Part shown: positions 1-10,206 of the stretch, piece by piece
Numbering within the stretch: position 1 is the stretch's first letter
Layout: every line of letters begins with the position of its first letter
Assembly (NCBI RefSeq): GCF_002884445.1
Contig: NZ_KZ614144.1
Coordinates: 3,702,094-3,766,093 of the forward strand
Direction: 5' to 3'
Origin: Paenibacillus castaneae
Lineage (GTDB): Bacteria > Bacillota > Bacilli > Paenibacillales > Paenibacillaceae
DNA length: 64,000 bases
Notes under the pieces: generated by a model
Databases searched by the model: none
The model's input: only the letters and a program-made list of their open reading frames with translations
Told to the model about the DNA's origin: nothing
Program-made: the position numbers and the translations under genes

Positions 1-97
1 ACGTCCGCTGCTTCTCTGTCAAGAGCGGCTCGTAGAAGTCAAACAATTGATTAATTCGGGTCGTCTTGGATAAGGCATCTGGTTCATTAGCTTTCAT
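1..97 (-). CDS. ylxM: YlxM-type putative SRP-associated HTH protein (partial, 5' end only)
   Basis: Only the first 32 codons lie in the window; the gene runs off the left edge. The translation starts MKANEPDALSKTTRI and continues with NQLFDFYEPLLTEKQ, which matches the N-terminus of the YlxM/UPF0122 family, small helix-turn-helix proteins usually encoded just before ffh of the signal recognition particle. The start at 97 is preceded by an AGGAGGGG-type ribosome binding site. It follows ftsY, as in Bacillus, and has its own strong promoter (172-201). The identification rests on the short N-terminus plus synteny, and both agree. Confidence 0.85.
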   Translation of the reverse strand, partial: MKANEPDALSKTTRINQLFDFYEPLLTEKQRT

Positions 98-171
98 CCC
101 CTCAGCCCCTCCTGTTTGATTATCTTTTGTCTCCGTCAAGTAAAACACCTTTACAGCTGACAACGTCTTTT

Positions 172-201
172 ATCATACATGAGGTGGTGGGCAGCTGTCA
201 A
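172..201 (-). promoter_or_regulatory. Sigma-A promoter for ylxM (and presumably ffh)
   Basis: On the minus strand a perfect TTGACA (196-201) and TATGAT (172-177) are separated by 18 bp, about 75 nt upstream of the ylxM start. It lies between the ftsY stop and ylxM, so ylxM can be transcribed independently of smc-ftsY. The sites are seen directly; their use is inferred. Confidence 0.7.
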
Positions 202-263
202 GCTTTTCTCCTTGTCACCTTAACAACCTTTTTTGAAGCCTGCTGCGAATATGAATTTCTTGC

Positions 264-1265
264 TTATTCTTCCGATTTTTCTGATTCTTCTACGTCTTTA
301 ACTAATCCGGCAAATAGCGCATGGATGAACTGCTCGGAATCAAATTGCTGCAAATCGCCCATCTTCTCGCCCAGCCCTACAAGCTTCACCGGCAAGCTCA
401 GCTCGTTGCGGATCGCAATAACGATTCCGCCTTTTGCTGTACCGTCCAGCTTCGTAAGAACAAGACCCGTAACGCCGCTCTTCTCACCGAACAGCTTCGC
501 TTGGCTAAGCGCGTTTTGTCCCGTTGTTGCATCCAGCACAAGCAATACCTCATGAGGAGCATCTGGAAGCTCGCGCTGAATTACACGAAATATTTTGTTC
601 AGCTCTTCCATCAGATTCGTTTTGTTTTGCAGTCTACCGGCTGTATCGCAAAGCAGCACATCTACTCGGCGCTGCTTTGCTGCCTGCACAGCATCAAACA
701 TTACCGCTGCGGGATCGGACCCGGATTGCTGCTTAATAACATCGACACCTACGCGCTGCCCCCATACCTCAAGCTGTTCAATAGCGCCTGCACGGAACGT
801 ATCTCCCGCTGCCATCAGTACACTTTTGCCCTCGCTTTTGAACTTATGGGCCAGTTTTCCGATCGTTGTCGTTTTGCCTACGCCGTTCACGCCTACGAAC
901 AAAATAACGGTGATGCCGCTTGAGGCCATTTTTAGATCAGATTGATCATCGCCTTTCATAAGAGCGATAAGCTTCTCTGAAAGAACCGGCTGCAAATCAG
1001 CAGCATCCTCGATTTTGCGTTTCTTCACCTCAACGCGAAGCTCGTCAATCAGCTGCATGACCGTATTAACGCCTACATCAGCCCCGATCAGAATCTCTTC
1101 AAGCTCCTCATAAAACTGCTCGTCAATTTTTTTGCGGCGCGTGATTAGCTCTTCGACCTTCTCCACAAATGCTGTGCGCGTTTTGGATAAACCTTCCTTA
1201 AAAATATTCGTTACCGCTTCCGTCTTCGTAGCGATGCTCTCTTTCAGCTTCTTAAAAAAACTCAT
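264..1265 (-). CDS. ftsY: Signal recognition particle receptor FtsY
   Basis: SRP receptor GTPase, 333 aa. It docks SRP-ribosome complexes at the membrane for co-translational insertion. A helical N domain is followed by the G domain with GVNGVGKTTT (P-loop), DTAGRLQNKTNLM (G3) and TKLDGTAKGG (G4/G5 region). The long acidic A domain of enterobacterial FtsY is absent, as is usual in Firmicutes. I chose the ATG at 1265 (MSFFKKLK) because GGGGAG sits 8 nt upstream; an in-frame start 7 codons earlier lacks a good site. It lies about 40 nt after smc and is probably co-transcribed with it. Confidence 0.97.
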   Translation of the reverse strand: MSFFKKLKESIATKTEAVTNIFKEGLSKTRTAFVEKVEELITRRKKIDEQFYEELEEILIGADVGVNTVMQLIDELRVEVKKRKIEDAADLQPVLSEKLIALMKGDDQSDLKMASSGITVILFVGVNGVGKTTTIGKLAHKFKSEGKSVLMAAGDTFRAGAIEQLEVWGQRVGVDVIKQQSGSDPAAVMFDAVQAAKQRRVDVLLCDTAGRLQNKTNLMEELNKIFRVIQRELPDAPHEVLLVLDATTGQNALSQAKLFGEKSGVTGLVLTKLDGTAKGGIVIAIRNELSLPVKLVGLGEKMGDLQQFDSEQFIHALFAGLVKDVEESEKSEE

Positions 1266-1305
1266 CGTTCCAACTCCCCATTTCACATTACCGGCTCAAT
1301 CTTTT

Positions 1306-4300
1306 TTAAGCGGATACCGACTCTTGTTCCTCCAAACGGACAGAAACCAGCTTCGAAACGCCGCCTTCTTCCATTGTAACACCATAAAGCACATCCGCTT
1401 CCTCCATCGTTCCCTTGCGATGCGTAACGACGATAAACTGCGTGAGCTCTGAGAATTCTCTTAAATATTGAGCAAATCGGGATACGTTGGCTTCGTCCAG
1501 CGCCGCTTCTACTTCATCAAGAACGCAGAACGGAACGGGCTTCACTTGCAATATTGCGAATAACAACGCAATGGCCGTTAATGCACGCTCACCGCCTGAT
1601 AGAAGCTGCAGGTTTTGCAGTTTCTTGCCCGGAGGCTGCGCCACAATATCAATACCTGTATCAAGCACGCGATCTGGCTCAACGAGTATGAGATCCGCGC
1701 GCCCTCCGCCGAACAACTTCGCAAATACAATAACGAAGTGACTGCGTATCGCCTCGAATGTCGTTTTGAACCGCTTCGACATCTCATCGTCCATCTCTCG
1801 AATAACCTGATAAAGCGTCGTTTTGGCTTCCATCAGATCATCCTTCTGAGCTGACAAAAATTCGAAACGTTCCTTAACGCGATCATATTCCTCAATTGCG
1901 CCCAGGTTAACCTCACCAAGAGATGTAATTTGACGCTTGATATCGCGCACCTCAGTCTGCGTTCCAAGCACATCCTCAGGAATAGGATATTGCTCCTTCG
2001 CCAGCTCATAGCTCAGCTCGTATTCCTCGCTCAGCTTGCGCAGCAAATTGTCGAGCTCCACATCAAGCCGGTTGGCTGAAATTTCCGTCTGCCGCATTTG
2101 CTCCTCAACGTTTCTTAACTGGGCGCGCTGCTCCTTCGTTTCACTTTCACCCTGATCCAGCTCTTGTATGCGCTGCGCGCGTGCAGAACGTTTCAAATCT
2201 GTCTGCTCCGAGCACTCTTGTTTCTTCAATCTAAGGCTGTTTAGCTGCTCAATCTGCTGGACCGATTCATTCGAAAGCCGGGCCAGCTCTTCTTCCTGCT
2301 GGGCCGACAAGGAACGCAAGCTGTCAAGCTCCTGCTTGGCGCGCTGAACATCGGCGCGCACGCGTGATGATTGGTCCTCAAATGACAGCTTTTCCTGATC
2401 CGTCTTCGCAGCTGCAATTTTAATGTCTGTCAGCTGGCCTTGCAGCTCTTCCTTCGCTGATTCGCTCGCTTTGCGCCGCTCCTCAGCCAACCGGATAGCT
2501 TCCTGAAGTCTCGCTTCATCCCTAACGAGCTGCTCCAGCCTCTGCTCGGCAGCAGCGGCAGCAGCCTGCGCTTCCTTCTGCTCGGATAAGTGCGTGCTGC
2601 GATCAGCGGTATAAAGCTGACGCTGCTCTGCCAAATTTTTGGATTCGTTATGAAGCTGCTGCAGCTCAGCTCTGATCTGCTGCTCCTCAATCCGGCTTTT
2701 CTCGCCCTCTGCGCGCAATTCCTCGATATTATGCATGCGTATCGACTGTTCCTTGCGCAAATCGCTAAGCTTATTGCGAAGCTGCTCGACCATTTTGCCT
2801 GCGTCCGTAATTTCTTTATCCAGTGAATCGATCTGGCGCTGACGGCCTAGCAGGCTGGCGCCCTTCTTCTGCAGACTGCCCCCGGTCATAGAGCCGCCGG
2901 CATTGACAATATCGCCCTCAAGCGTTACAACACGATATCGATATTGGCATTTAGAGGCAATTCGATTCGCTTGTTCCAGCGTTTCAGCGAGCAGCACATT
3001 GCCTAATAAGCTTTTTACAATCGCTTCATAGCGTGAATCTGAGCTAACCAAGTCGGCAGCTACGCCGACGAAGCCGTCTACCGCTTCCGCTGTTCGTTTG
3101 TCATGATCCGGCACCTGCCTGCCGCGTATAACATCCAGCGGCAAGAAGGTTGCTCGTCCAAGCTGACGCTGCTTAAGAAACCCAATCGCCGTACGAGCTG
3201 ATTTCTCATCCTCCATGACGATATGCTGCAAAGCACCGCCGAGTGCGGTTTCAACCGCCATTTCAATTCGTTCAGGCACTCGAATAAGCTCAGCAACCGC
3301 ACCATGAACTCCGCTAATGCCGCCATTGCTGCGCCTTGACGCTTTAAGCACTTCCTTAACGCCCTGCATGAAGCCGTCCAGCGCATCCTGCATTTCCTTC
3401 ATTGTATCGCGCCTAGACACATGGCTGTCGAGCTTCTGCTCCCATTTCCGAATCGCTAAGGTAACCTCTTCCAGACTTTGCGAAATCGTCTTCGTCTGCT
3501 CCGATTCATTCAACGATCGACTTCTTGCTTGTTCTAGACGGGCAAGAGTTGCTTCCAGCGCCTGCGCAAGCTCCGAGCGTCTCTCATCAAGACGGCTCTG
3601 CTGCTCCAGCCACTTTGTCTCGTCTTCGCTAAGCCTTTCAATTCGACGCTGCAACGTCTCCTGCTGCTGTGCCGCATAACGAATTTCATTGCGATGCTGC
3701 GCCATCGAGCTGAGAACTTCCAGCAGCTCGCCCTTTAAGGTCTCCTCAGCATCAGCTACAGCTCCGCCAGCAACTCCGAGCAGCCTTGACTCCTCTTCCG
3801 AAATTTTCGATCTGAGGTCGGCAAGCTGAAGCTCCAGCTGCGCCGCACGGCTGCGGAACTCCGCTTCCTCGCGCGTCATGGTTACAATTCTCGCATCCTG
3901 CGCGGCAATCGATTCTTCCAGCTGCCGTTTATTTTGCTCAAGATTGCGTTTGCGCTCTTTAAGAACCTCGCCATAGCCTTCACATTTCTCGAAATCCTCG
4001 CTGATTTGCAGCATAGCTTCATGAAGCTGATCGAGCTCAAGCTCAAGGTCGCGCAGCTGCTGACGATCCTTCTCCAAATGCGCATCATGCTTGCTTACTA
4101 CGGTTGAAAGCTGCAGCTGTTCCTGCTGCAAGCGCTCAAGCTTGCCGTTTGCTTCCGACCATGAGCCATGAATCTGTTCAATGCTATGTACATACATAGA
4201 TATTTCTTTGGTTTTCAGCTGTTCTTTGAGCGCTTTGAAATGGATAGCCTTCTCAGACTGCTTTCGGAGTGGTCCCACTTGATCCTCAAGCTCTGTTACC

Positions 4301-4881
4301 AGATCATGAATGCGAAGCAAGTTTTGTTCTGTTTCATCCAGCTTCCGCTGTGCTTCACGTTTCCTGGATTTATATTTCACTATGCCCGATGCTTCCTCAA
4401 AAATACCGCGCCGGTCCTCCGAGCGCGTACTTAATATCTCCTCTATCCGTCCTTGTCCGATAATGGAGTAAGCTTCTTTACCGATTCCGGTATCCATAAA
4501 CAGCTCGGTAATATCCTTTAATCTGCACGGCTGCTTGTTTATTAAATACTCGCTGTCACCGCTGCGGTGAACACGGCGCGTGACCGTTACCTCGTTATAC
4601 TCAAGCGGCAAAGCACCGTCCGCATTATCAAGCGTAAGCGATACCTCGCTGTAATTAACCGCTTTCCGAGCGTCACTTCCGGCAAAAATGATGTCTTCCA
4701 TCTTGCCGCCGCGCAAGCTCTTGGCGCTTTGTTCGCCTAGCACCCACCGTATACCGTCTGAAATATTACTTTTTCCGCTGCCGTTAGGGCCTACTACCGC
4801 GGTAATTCCAGTAACAAATTCCATCTCCGTCCGGTCGGCGAATGACTTAAAGCCTGATAATTCAATCCGTTTCAGAAACAT
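1306..4881 (-). CDS. smc: Chromosome segregation protein SMC
   Basis: SMC ATPase, 1191 aa, full length. With ScpA/ScpB it forms the condensin that compacts and segregates nucleoids. The N-terminal head carries the Walker A GPNGSGKSN (about residue 32). Two long coiled coils flank the hinge (roughly 515-680, near GVHGAVAELI and GGSMTGGS). The C-terminal head has the signature LSGGERALTA and Walker B CVLDEVEAALDEAN. It sits between rnc and ftsY, the standard Firmicute order. A terminator (4959-5008) separates it from rnc, so a promoter of its own in the 5009-4882 gap is likely, but I could not pinpoint one. Confidence 0.98.
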   Translation of the reverse strand: MFLKRIELSGFKSFADRTEMEFVTGITAVVGPNGSGKSNISDGIRWVLGEQSAKSLRGGKMEDIIFAGSDARKAVNYSEVSLTLDNADGALPLEYNEVTVTRRVHRSGDSEYLINKQPCRLKDITELFMDTGIGKEAYSIIGQGRIEEILSTRSEDRRGIFEEASGIVKYKSRKREAQRKLDETEQNLLRIHDLVTELEDQVGPLRKQSEKAIHFKALKEQLKTKEISMYVHSIEQIHGSWSEANGKLERLQQEQLQLSTVVSKHDAHLEKDRQQLRDLELELDQLHEAMLQISEDFEKCEGYGEVLKERKRNLEQNKRQLEESIAAQDARIVTMTREEAEFRSRAAQLELQLADLRSKISEEESRLLGVAGGAVADAEETLKGELLEVLSSMAQHRNEIRYAAQQQETLQRRIERLSEDETKWLEQQSRLDERRSELAQALEATLARLEQARSRSLNESEQTKTISQSLEEVTLAIRKWEQKLDSHVSRRDTMKEMQDALDGFMQGVKEVLKASRRSNGGISGVHGAVAELIRVPERIEMAVETALGGALQHIVMEDEKSARTAIGFLKQRQLGRATFLPLDVIRGRQVPDHDKRTAEAVDGFVGVAADLVSSDSRYEAIVKSLLGNVLLAETLEQANRIASKCQYRYRVVTLEGDIVNAGGSMTGGSLQKKGASLLGRQRQIDSLDKEITDAGKMVEQLRNKLSDLRKEQSIRMHNIEELRAEGEKSRIEEQQIRAELQQLHNESKNLAEQRQLYTADRSTHLSEQKEAQAAAAAAEQRLEQLVRDEARLQEAIRLAEERRKASESAKEELQGQLTDIKIAAAKTDQEKLSFEDQSSRVRADVQRAKQELDSLRSLSAQQEEELARLSNESVQQIEQLNSLRLKKQECSEQTDLKRSARAQRIQELDQGESETKEQRAQLRNVEEQMRQTEISANRLDVELDNLLRKLSEEYELSYELAKEQYPIPEDVLGTQTEVRDIKRQITSLGEVNLGAIEEYDRVKERFEFLSAQKDDLMEAKTTLYQVIREMDDEMSKRFKTTFEAIRSHFVIVFAKLFGGGRADLILVEPDRVLDTGIDIVAQPPGKKLQNLQLLSGGERALTAIALLFAILQVKPVPFCVLDEVEAALDEANVSRFAQYLREFSELTQFIVVTHRKGTMEEADVLYGVTMEEGGVSKLVSVRLEEQESVSA

Positions 4882-4958
4882 ATCTTGGTTTTCACCTCAC
4901 CCCTCATTGTATCACAACTCATAGGCCTTGATAACCATTTGACTGGCCAAAACCACAT

Positions 4959-5008
4959 TAAAAAAGAGAGTATCCTACGGGTCCGCACGGACCCTTCAGG
5001 ACACTCTC
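4959..5008 (-). terminator. Rho-independent terminator after rnc (end of the fab operon)
   Basis: On the minus strand a long hairpin (arms GAGAGT...GGGTCC and GGACCC...ACTCTC, loop GTGC) has two small internal loops and is followed by TTTTTT. It begins just 11 nt past the rnc stop and would close the fapR-to-rnc transcription unit. Confidence 0.85.
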
Positions 5009-5018
5009 TTCAACTGGC

Positions 5019-5723
5019 TTATTCTTGCTCCTGCGACAATCTGCGCCATGCTTCAGCAGCTGCGCGCTGCTCTGCTTCCTTCTTCGTTCTGCCGCTGCCA
5101 ACACCGTATCGTTCTTCGCCAAGATAAACCTCAACGACGAACTCTCGATCATGTGCAGGACCGCGCTCTTCAATAATTCGATATTCAACCGAACCAAGAC
5201 CATGGTGCTGCGATCGTTCCTGCAATTTAGACTTCGAGTCCTTAACAAGCAAACCGTAATCATTCGATTCTACGAATGGAAACATATGCTCATTCAGGAA
5301 GCTTCTCGTACGTTCAATGCCTGCATCGAGGAAGATAGCTCCAAGGAAGGATTCAAACAAGTCAGCTAGCAAAGCCTGCCTTTGCCGTCCTCCAAGCTGC
5401 TCCTCGCCGCGCCCTAACAGCACATGCGAGCCAAGCTCAAGCCGTTCCGCAAATTGTGCCAAGGAAGGCTCGCATACAATGGAGGCACGCATCCGCGTAA
5501 GCTCGCCCTCAGGACGCGATGGATAAGTGGAGAACAAATATTCAGAAACAAGCAGCTGCAGCACCGCATCTCCCAGAAACTCCAAACGCTCATTATCTTG
5601 GGCAGACCCACGTTTATGTTCATTTACGTAAGAGGTGTGAGTGAATGCCTGCTTGAGCAGCTTCGTCCGCTTAAAGCTCAGCTGCAGCCGTTGCTGCAGC
5701 TCTTGAAAGGTATCATGCTTCAT
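5019..5723 (-). CDS. rnc: Ribonuclease III
   Basis: Double-strand-specific endoribonuclease, 234 aa, that processes rRNA precursors and structured mRNAs. The RNase III signature is [14 protein letters not shown] (about 43-56), and a C-terminal dsRNA-binding domain starts at DSKSKLQE (about 160) and ends with the conserved [13 protein letters not shown]. Its start overlaps the 3' end of fabF by 11 bp, so it is translated from the tail of the fatty-acid operon, and a strong terminator follows. Confidence 0.97.
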   Translation of the reverse strand: MKHDTFQELQQRLQLSFKRTKLLKQAFTHTSYVNEHKRGSAQDNERLEFLGDAVLQLLVSEYLFSTYPSRPEGELTRMRASIVCEPSLAQFAERLELGSHVLLGRGEEQLGGRQRQALLADLFESFLGAIFLDAGIERTRSFLNEHMFPFVESNDYGLLVKDSKSKLQERSQHHGLGSVEYRIIEERGPAHDREFVVEVYLGEERYGVGSGRTKKEAEQRAAAEAWRRLSQEQE

Positions 5724-6954
5724 ATACTTTCATCACAATCGTCGCATTATGACCGCCAAACCCGAATGAGTTGGACAGTGCAATCTGCACGTCTGCTTCA
5801 CGAGGCTTATTAGGCACATAATCGAGATCTAATTCCGGATCTTGATTGTCCAAGTTAATGGTTGGAGCGATAACACCGTTCTTCAGCGTCAGCCCTAGAA
5901 TAACTGCTTCTACGCCGCCTGCTGCTCCAAGCAAATGGCCTGTCATTGATTTCGTTGAGCTGACAGCCAGCTTGTACGCATGTTCTCCGAACACTTTCTT
6001 AATCGCAATCGTTTCTGAACGATCACCTACTGGAGTTGACGTGCCGTGCGCATTGATGTAATCGATATCGGTTGGCTCAATTTCCGCATCCTTGATCGCT
6101 TTCACCATGCTGCGAGCAGCTCCATCCGGATCCGGCTCAGTCATATGGTAAGCATCACCGCTCATGCCGTAGCCGATAACCTCTGCATAAATTTTTGCTC
6201 CGCGAGCCTGTGCATGCTCGAGCGATTCCAGAACGAGCACTCCAGCTCCTTCACCCATAACAAAACCATCACGGTCGATATCGAATGGACGGCTAGCCTT
6301 CTCAGGCTCATCATTGCGAACAGACATGGCTCTCATGGAACAGAAACCAGCCATACCAGTTGGTCTGATCGTAGCTTCAGCGCCGCCTGCAATCATTACG
6401 TCTGCATCACCGCGTTGAATTAATTTATACGAATCACCGATGGAATGGGTACCTGTCGCACATGCGGTAACTACCGTACTGTTAGGGCCTTTCGCCCCCG
6501 TAAGCATCGATACTTGTCCAGATGCCATATTCGCAATCATCATCGGAATGAAGAATGGGCTGACACGCTTCGGTCCTCTTTCCAGCAATATATTATGCTG
6601 ATCCTCCCAAGTGCCAAGTCCGCCAATACCTGAACCGACCATAACGCCGACGCGTTCTGGGTCAGCGTTTTCACCGATCGACAAGCCAGCATCTTTCACA
6701 GCCAATAGACTCGCTACTGACGCAAACTGTACGAAACGGTCCATTCTTCGTGCTTCTTTCCGATCCAAGCCGTAATCCTCTGGGTTGAAGTTCTTGATCT
6801 CAGCAGCAATATATGTTGGATATTCAGAAAAATCGTATGCTTCCACAACGGAGACACCAGACTTCCCTTCCATCAGGTTACCCCAAAATGTCTCCAATTC
6901 GGAGCCTAGCGAGGTCATAACCCCCATACCAGTAACAACAACTCTTTTTTTCAT
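5713..6954 (-). CDS. fabF: 3-oxoacyl-ACP synthase II (FabF)
   Basis: Condensing enzyme of fatty-acid elongation, 413 aa, adding malonyl-ACP units to acyl-ACP. The thiolase-fold catalytic triad is visible: Cys in [13 protein letters not shown], His in [11 protein letters not shown] and His in [11 protein letters not shown]. The start [11 protein letters not shown] at 6954 has GAGGTG 7 nt upstream; an in-frame start 15 codons earlier is unsupported. It follows acpP after a 151-nt spacer that contains a perfect hairpin (7074-7096), unlike the tight spacing elsewhere in the operon. In B. subtilis fabF is outside the fapR operon. Confidence 0.97.
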   Translation of the reverse strand: MKKRVVVTGMGVMTSLGSELETFWGNLMEGKSGVSVVEAYDFSEYPTYIAAEIKNFNPEDYGLDRKEARRMDRFVQFASVASLLAVKDAGLSIGENADPERVGVMVGSGIGGLGTWEDQHNILLERGPKRVSPFFIPMMIANMASGQVSMLTGAKGPNSTVVTACATGTHSIGDSYKLIQRGDADVMIAGGAEATIRPTGMAGFCSMRAMSVRNDEPEKASRPFDIDRDGFVMGEGAGVLVLESLEHAQARGAKIYAEVIGYGMSGDAYHMTEPDPDGAARSMVKAIKDAEIEPTDIDYINAHGTSTPVGDRSETIAIKKVFGEHAYKLAVSSTKSMTGHLLGAAGGVEAVILGLTLKNGVIAPTINLDNQDPELDLDYVPNKPREADVQIALSNSFGFGGHNATIVMKVYEA

Positions 6955-7073
6955 TCCATTCACCTCAAGGACAGCAATATAGATGAGCTTGCTGCTCATC
7001 TTTTATATAAAAGCTTTAACGCTTTACTTAAATTTTAAATTAATAATAATGAAAACGTTTTATATGGAGAGAA

Positions 7074-7096
7074 GTCCCGTTTGTCAAAAACGGGAC
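7074..7096 (-). promoter_or_regulatory. Perfect 9-bp hairpin between acpP and fabF
   Basis: GTCCCGTTT and AAACGGGAC pair perfectly around a 5-nt loop, just after the acpP stop. On the minus strand it is followed by TTCTCTCC rather than a true U-run. It is therefore a candidate leaky terminator or mRNA-stabilising hairpin letting acpP accumulate above fabF. This is structure seen in sequence; the role is inference. Confidence 0.5.
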
Positions 7097-7105
7097 CTGT
7101 CCTTC

Positions 7106-7339
7106 TTACGTATGAGATTGTATGTATTTAACTACTTCTCCCACAGTGGTGATTGTCTCTGCATCTTCATCAGAGATTTCCATATCAAACTCGTCTTCTA
7201 GCTCCATGACCAATTCAACGACATCAAGAGAGTCAGCGCCGAGGTCATCTTTAAATGAAGCTTCAATTGTAACTTCAGCTTCGTCAACGCCAAGTCGGTC
7301 GATGACGATACGTTTCACGCGATCTACTACTTCGGACAT
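7106..7339 (-). CDS. acpP: Acyl carrier protein
   Basis: Acidic 77-aa carrier of growing acyl chains. The phosphopantetheine attachment serine lies in [11 protein letters not shown], and the helix II/III acidic stretch [14 protein letters not shown] is typical. The ATG at 7339 is preceded by AGGAGG with 8-nt spacing; an upstream in-frame GTG lies inside that ribosome binding site and is unlikely. It sits between fabG and fabF. Confidence 0.98.
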   Translation of the reverse strand: MSEVVDRVKRIVIDRLGVDEAEVTIEASFKDDLGADSLDVVELVMELEDEFDMEISDEDAETITTVGEVVKYIQSHT

Positions 7340-7431
7340 CCGGTTCACCTCCTCCTTGGTATTATACGAGAATTAAAGATAAAATGCCAGACGTATCCGT
7401 CTTAAATCCAAAGGACGGAAATATTAGGTTA

Positions 7432-8181
7432 CTACATATACATGCCGCCGTCCACATGAATCGTTTGTCCAGTCATATAGGCTGAAGCATCCGAAGCCAG
7501 GAATCGTACCGCATTTGCGATTTCGCTCGGGTCTCCGAGACGGGCAAGCGGAATTTGGCCAGATAGTGCTTGGCGCATCTCTTCCGGGAGCTTATCCGTC
7601 ATCTCGGTTTGGATAAATCCTGGCGCAACACAGTTCACGGTAATGCCGCGAGATGCAAGCTCACGCGCACTAGCTTTAGTAAGGCCGATAACGCCGGCTT
7701 TAGCTGCCACATAGTTAGCCTGCCCTGGATTTCCGATTACGCCAACGACCGAGGATATATTAATGATCCGGCCGCTGCGCTGCTTCATCATAGAACGAGT
7801 GACCGCTTTAATGCCATTGAAAACGCCTTTGAGATTCGTTTCAATAACTTGGTCGAACTCGTCCTCCTTCATTCGCATAATTAAATTATCTCTTGTTATT
7901 CCGGCGTTATTCACCAGAATATCAAGTGATCCAAATTGTTCGATTACTTCCTTGACCATGGAATCGAATTCATCCACTTTGCCAACATTTGCTTTCACAA
8001 TGATTGCTCGCCGTCCAAGCGCTTCTATCGCTTGCGCCGTTTCAACCGCTGCTGCCTCACTGCCGGAATAATTTACCGCAACATCAGCCCCGGCTTCAGC
8101 AAGAGCAACGGCAATCGCACGTCCAATTCCGCGCGAGGCTCCGGTTACGAGTGCTTTCTTCCCTTCCAAGCTGGCAAACAT
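7432..8181 (-). CDS. fabG: 3-oxoacyl-ACP reductase FabG
   Basis: NADPH-dependent ketoacyl-ACP reductase of the SDR family, 249 aa. The cofactor motif GASRGIG is near residue 15, NNAG is present, and the catalytic Ser-Tyr-Lys is in [22 protein letters not shown]. It lies 15 nt after fabD in the fab operon and has a GGAGGGG ribosome binding site. Confidence 0.97.
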   Translation of the reverse strand: MFASLEGKKALVTGASRGIGRAIAVALAEAGADVAVNYSGSEAAAVETAQAIEALGRRAIIVKANVGKVDEFDSMVKEVIEQFGSLDILVNNAGITRDNLIMRMKEDEFDQVIETNLKGVFNGIKAVTRSMMKQRSGRIINISSVVGVIGNPGQANYVAAKAGVIGLTKASARELASRGITVNCVAPGFIQTEMTDKLPEEMRQALSGQIPLARLGDPSEIANAVRFLASDASAYMTGQTIHVDGGMYM

Positions 8182-8196
8182 CCAATCCCCTCCATC

Positions 8197-9135
8197 TTAG
8201 TGTTCATTCACCTGCAGCGCATCTAGCGCAGAGATGCTGTTAACCGAAATAATACGGACATTTTTGTCAATCTTCTTAATCAGACCGGCGAGAACCGTTC
8301 CTGACCCGATTTCCACAAACGTATCTACGCCCTGTTCGATCATGTAACGCACACTATCTTCCCAAAGCACAGGAGAGAACACCTGCTCCACGAGCAAGCT
8401 CCGCACATCGCTTGCCAATGTCACTGCGCGGGCAGTTACGTTCGCGACAACAGGAACAGAAGCGTCCTGCAGATCGATTTCAGCAAGTACGCCTTGGAGC
8501 TGGTCGGCAGCTGGCTTCATGAGCGATGAATGGAAAGGACCACTAACCTCTAGCGGAATAACGCGTTTCGCGCCCGCTTCATCCTTGCCGCGCTCAACAA
8601 CCGCTTGAACACCGGCTGCCGTGCCGGACACCACGATTTGCCCTGGACAGTTCACGTTTGCAAGTTCAACGGCCGAACCTTCAGCCGTAACAGCCGCGCA
8701 AAGCGCTGCCAGCGAATCGCGCTCCGCGCCTAGCACCGCCGCCATTGCGCCTAGTCCGCTTGGAACGGCCTGCTCCATGAATTGTCCGCGAGCGCGTACC
8801 GTACGGACAGCATCCTCGAACGAAAGCATGCCAGACGCTACTAGCGCGCTATATTCGCCTAAGCTGTGTCCTGCTACAAAATCAGGCTTTAAGCCTCGTC
8901 CTTCAAGCGCTTCAAGCAACGCAACGCTAACGGTCAGCAATGCTGGCTGCGTATTGGCTGTTTGTTTCAGCAGCTCATCCGGCCCTTCAAAAATAATGCT
9001 GCTCAAAGAAAATCCTAGCGCAGCATCAGCGCGTTCAAATATAGTGCGTGACTGATTATATGCTTCATAGACATCTTTGCCCATGCCAACAGCCTGAGCT
9101 CCTTGTCCTGGAAAAACAAATGCTGTCTTACTCAA
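8197..9135 (-). CDS. fabD: Malonyl-CoA:ACP transacylase FabD
   Basis: Loads malonyl groups from CoA onto ACP; 312 aa. It shows the GQGAQ N-terminal loop, the nucleophile elbow GHSLGEYSAL with the active serine, and the catalytic histidine in SGPFHSSLM. It is in the fab operon between fabH and fabG. Confidence 0.97.
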   Translation of the reverse strand: MSKTAFVFPGQGAQAVGMGKDVYEAYNQSRTIFERADAALGFSLSSIIFEGPDELLKQTANTQPALLTVSVALLEALEGRGLKPDFVAGHSLGEYSALVASGMLSFEDAVRTVRARGQFMEQAVPSGLGAMAAVLGAERDSLAALCAAVTAEGSAVELANVNCPGQIVVSGTAAGVQAVVERGKDEAGAKRVIPLEVSGPFHSSLMKPAADQLQGVLAEIDLQDASVPVVANVTARAVTLASDVRSLLVEQVFSPVLWEDSVRYMIEQGVDTFVEIGSGTVLAGLIKKIDKNVRIISVNSISALDALQVNEH

Positions 9136-9204
9136 CGCGCTTCCCCCCTTGTTACTGAAACGTAAAAAATTTTTCTAAACTTCCAACCAAATAATCTTAA
9201 ATCA

Positions 9205-10191
9205 TTACCAAGTGAGCACAGATGCGCCCCAAGTCAAGCCGCCGCCAAAACCTACAAGAAGAACGCAGTCGCCTTCTTTGACACGGTTCTGCTCCACTGC
9301 CTCTGCCAGAGCAACCGGAATCGATGCTGCTGACATATTACCGTAATTGTTCAAATTGATCATCGCTTTATCCTCCGACAGGCTGAGGCGATTGAGAGCC
9401 GATTGAATGATTCGGATATTAGCTTGATGCGGAACGAGAAGATCGATATCATCCTTCGTAATGCCCGCTTTCAGCAAAGCTTCCTCAGCAGCGCTTCCCA
9501 TAATGCGTACAGCAAACTTAAATACGTCATTGCCCGCCATGTGGATGTAATGCTGCTTCTGCTCCACGCTCTCCGCAGTTGCCGGAAGCCGTGAACCGCC
9601 GCCGCTAACTTTAAGGAGATCGCCGCCGCTTCCGTCTGCGCCTATTTCAAACGACTGGAAACCGCGCCCCTCTGCAACCTGTCCCAGAACAACAGCACCA
9701 GCGCCGTCGCCGAACAGAATGCAAGTATTGCGATCCGTATAATCCGTAATTCGTGACAGCGTCTCAGCACCTACAACAAGCACATGCTTGTACATGCCCG
9801 TAGAGATCATGCTTGAACCCGTTGCTAATCCATAAATAAATCCTGAGCATGCCGCTGACAAATCAAACGCAGCTGCCTTCTTCGCCCCCAGCTTCTCTTG
9901 AAGCAAGCATGCGGTAGATGGAAAAAGAGTATCTGGCGTTACTGTAGCCACAATAATAAGATCGATATCTTCTGCAGTCAGACCTGCCGCCTCAATGGCA
10001 AGACGGGAAGCATGCAGCGCAAGATCTGACGTCGCTTCTTCCGCGGCTGCAATTCGGCGTTCTTTAATGCCTGTGCGAGTGACGATCCATTCGTCGTTTG
10101 TTTCCACCATTGCTTCTAAATCTTTGTTCGACAAAATGCGTTCTGGAACATATTTGCCTGTTCCAACTATTCCTACAGGATGTAAACCCAT
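9205..10191 (-). CDS. fabH: 3-oxoacyl-ACP synthase III (FabH)
   Basis: Initiating condensing enzyme joining a short acyl-CoA primer to malonyl-ACP; 328 aa. Catalytic residues are Cys in AACSGFIYGL, His in PHQANIRI and Asn in NNYGNMSAAS. The start is not certain: I prefer the ATG at 10191 (MGLHPVGIVG), but a GTG three codons earlier is possible, and the nearest purine-rich site (GGGAAG) is rather far away. It is placed between plsX and fabD; in B. subtilis fabHA lies outside the fapR operon. Confidence 0.95.
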   Translation of the reverse strand: MGLHPVGIVGTGKYVPERILSNKDLEAMVETNDEWIVTRTGIKERRIAAAEEATSDLALHASRLAIEAAGLTAEDIDLIIVATVTPDTLFPSTACLLQEKLGAKKAAAFDLSAACSGFIYGLATGSSMISTGMYKHVLVVGAETLSRITDYTDRNTCILFGDGAGAVVLGQVAEGRGFQSFEIGADGSGGDLLKVSGGGSRLPATAESVEQKQHYIHMAGNDVFKFAVRIMGSAAEEALLKAGITKDDIDLLVPHQANIRIIQSALNRLSLSEDKAMINLNNYGNMSAASIPVALAEAVEQNRVKEGDCVLLVGFGGGLTWGASVLTW

Positions 10192-10206
10192 TTCACACAC
10201 TCACAC

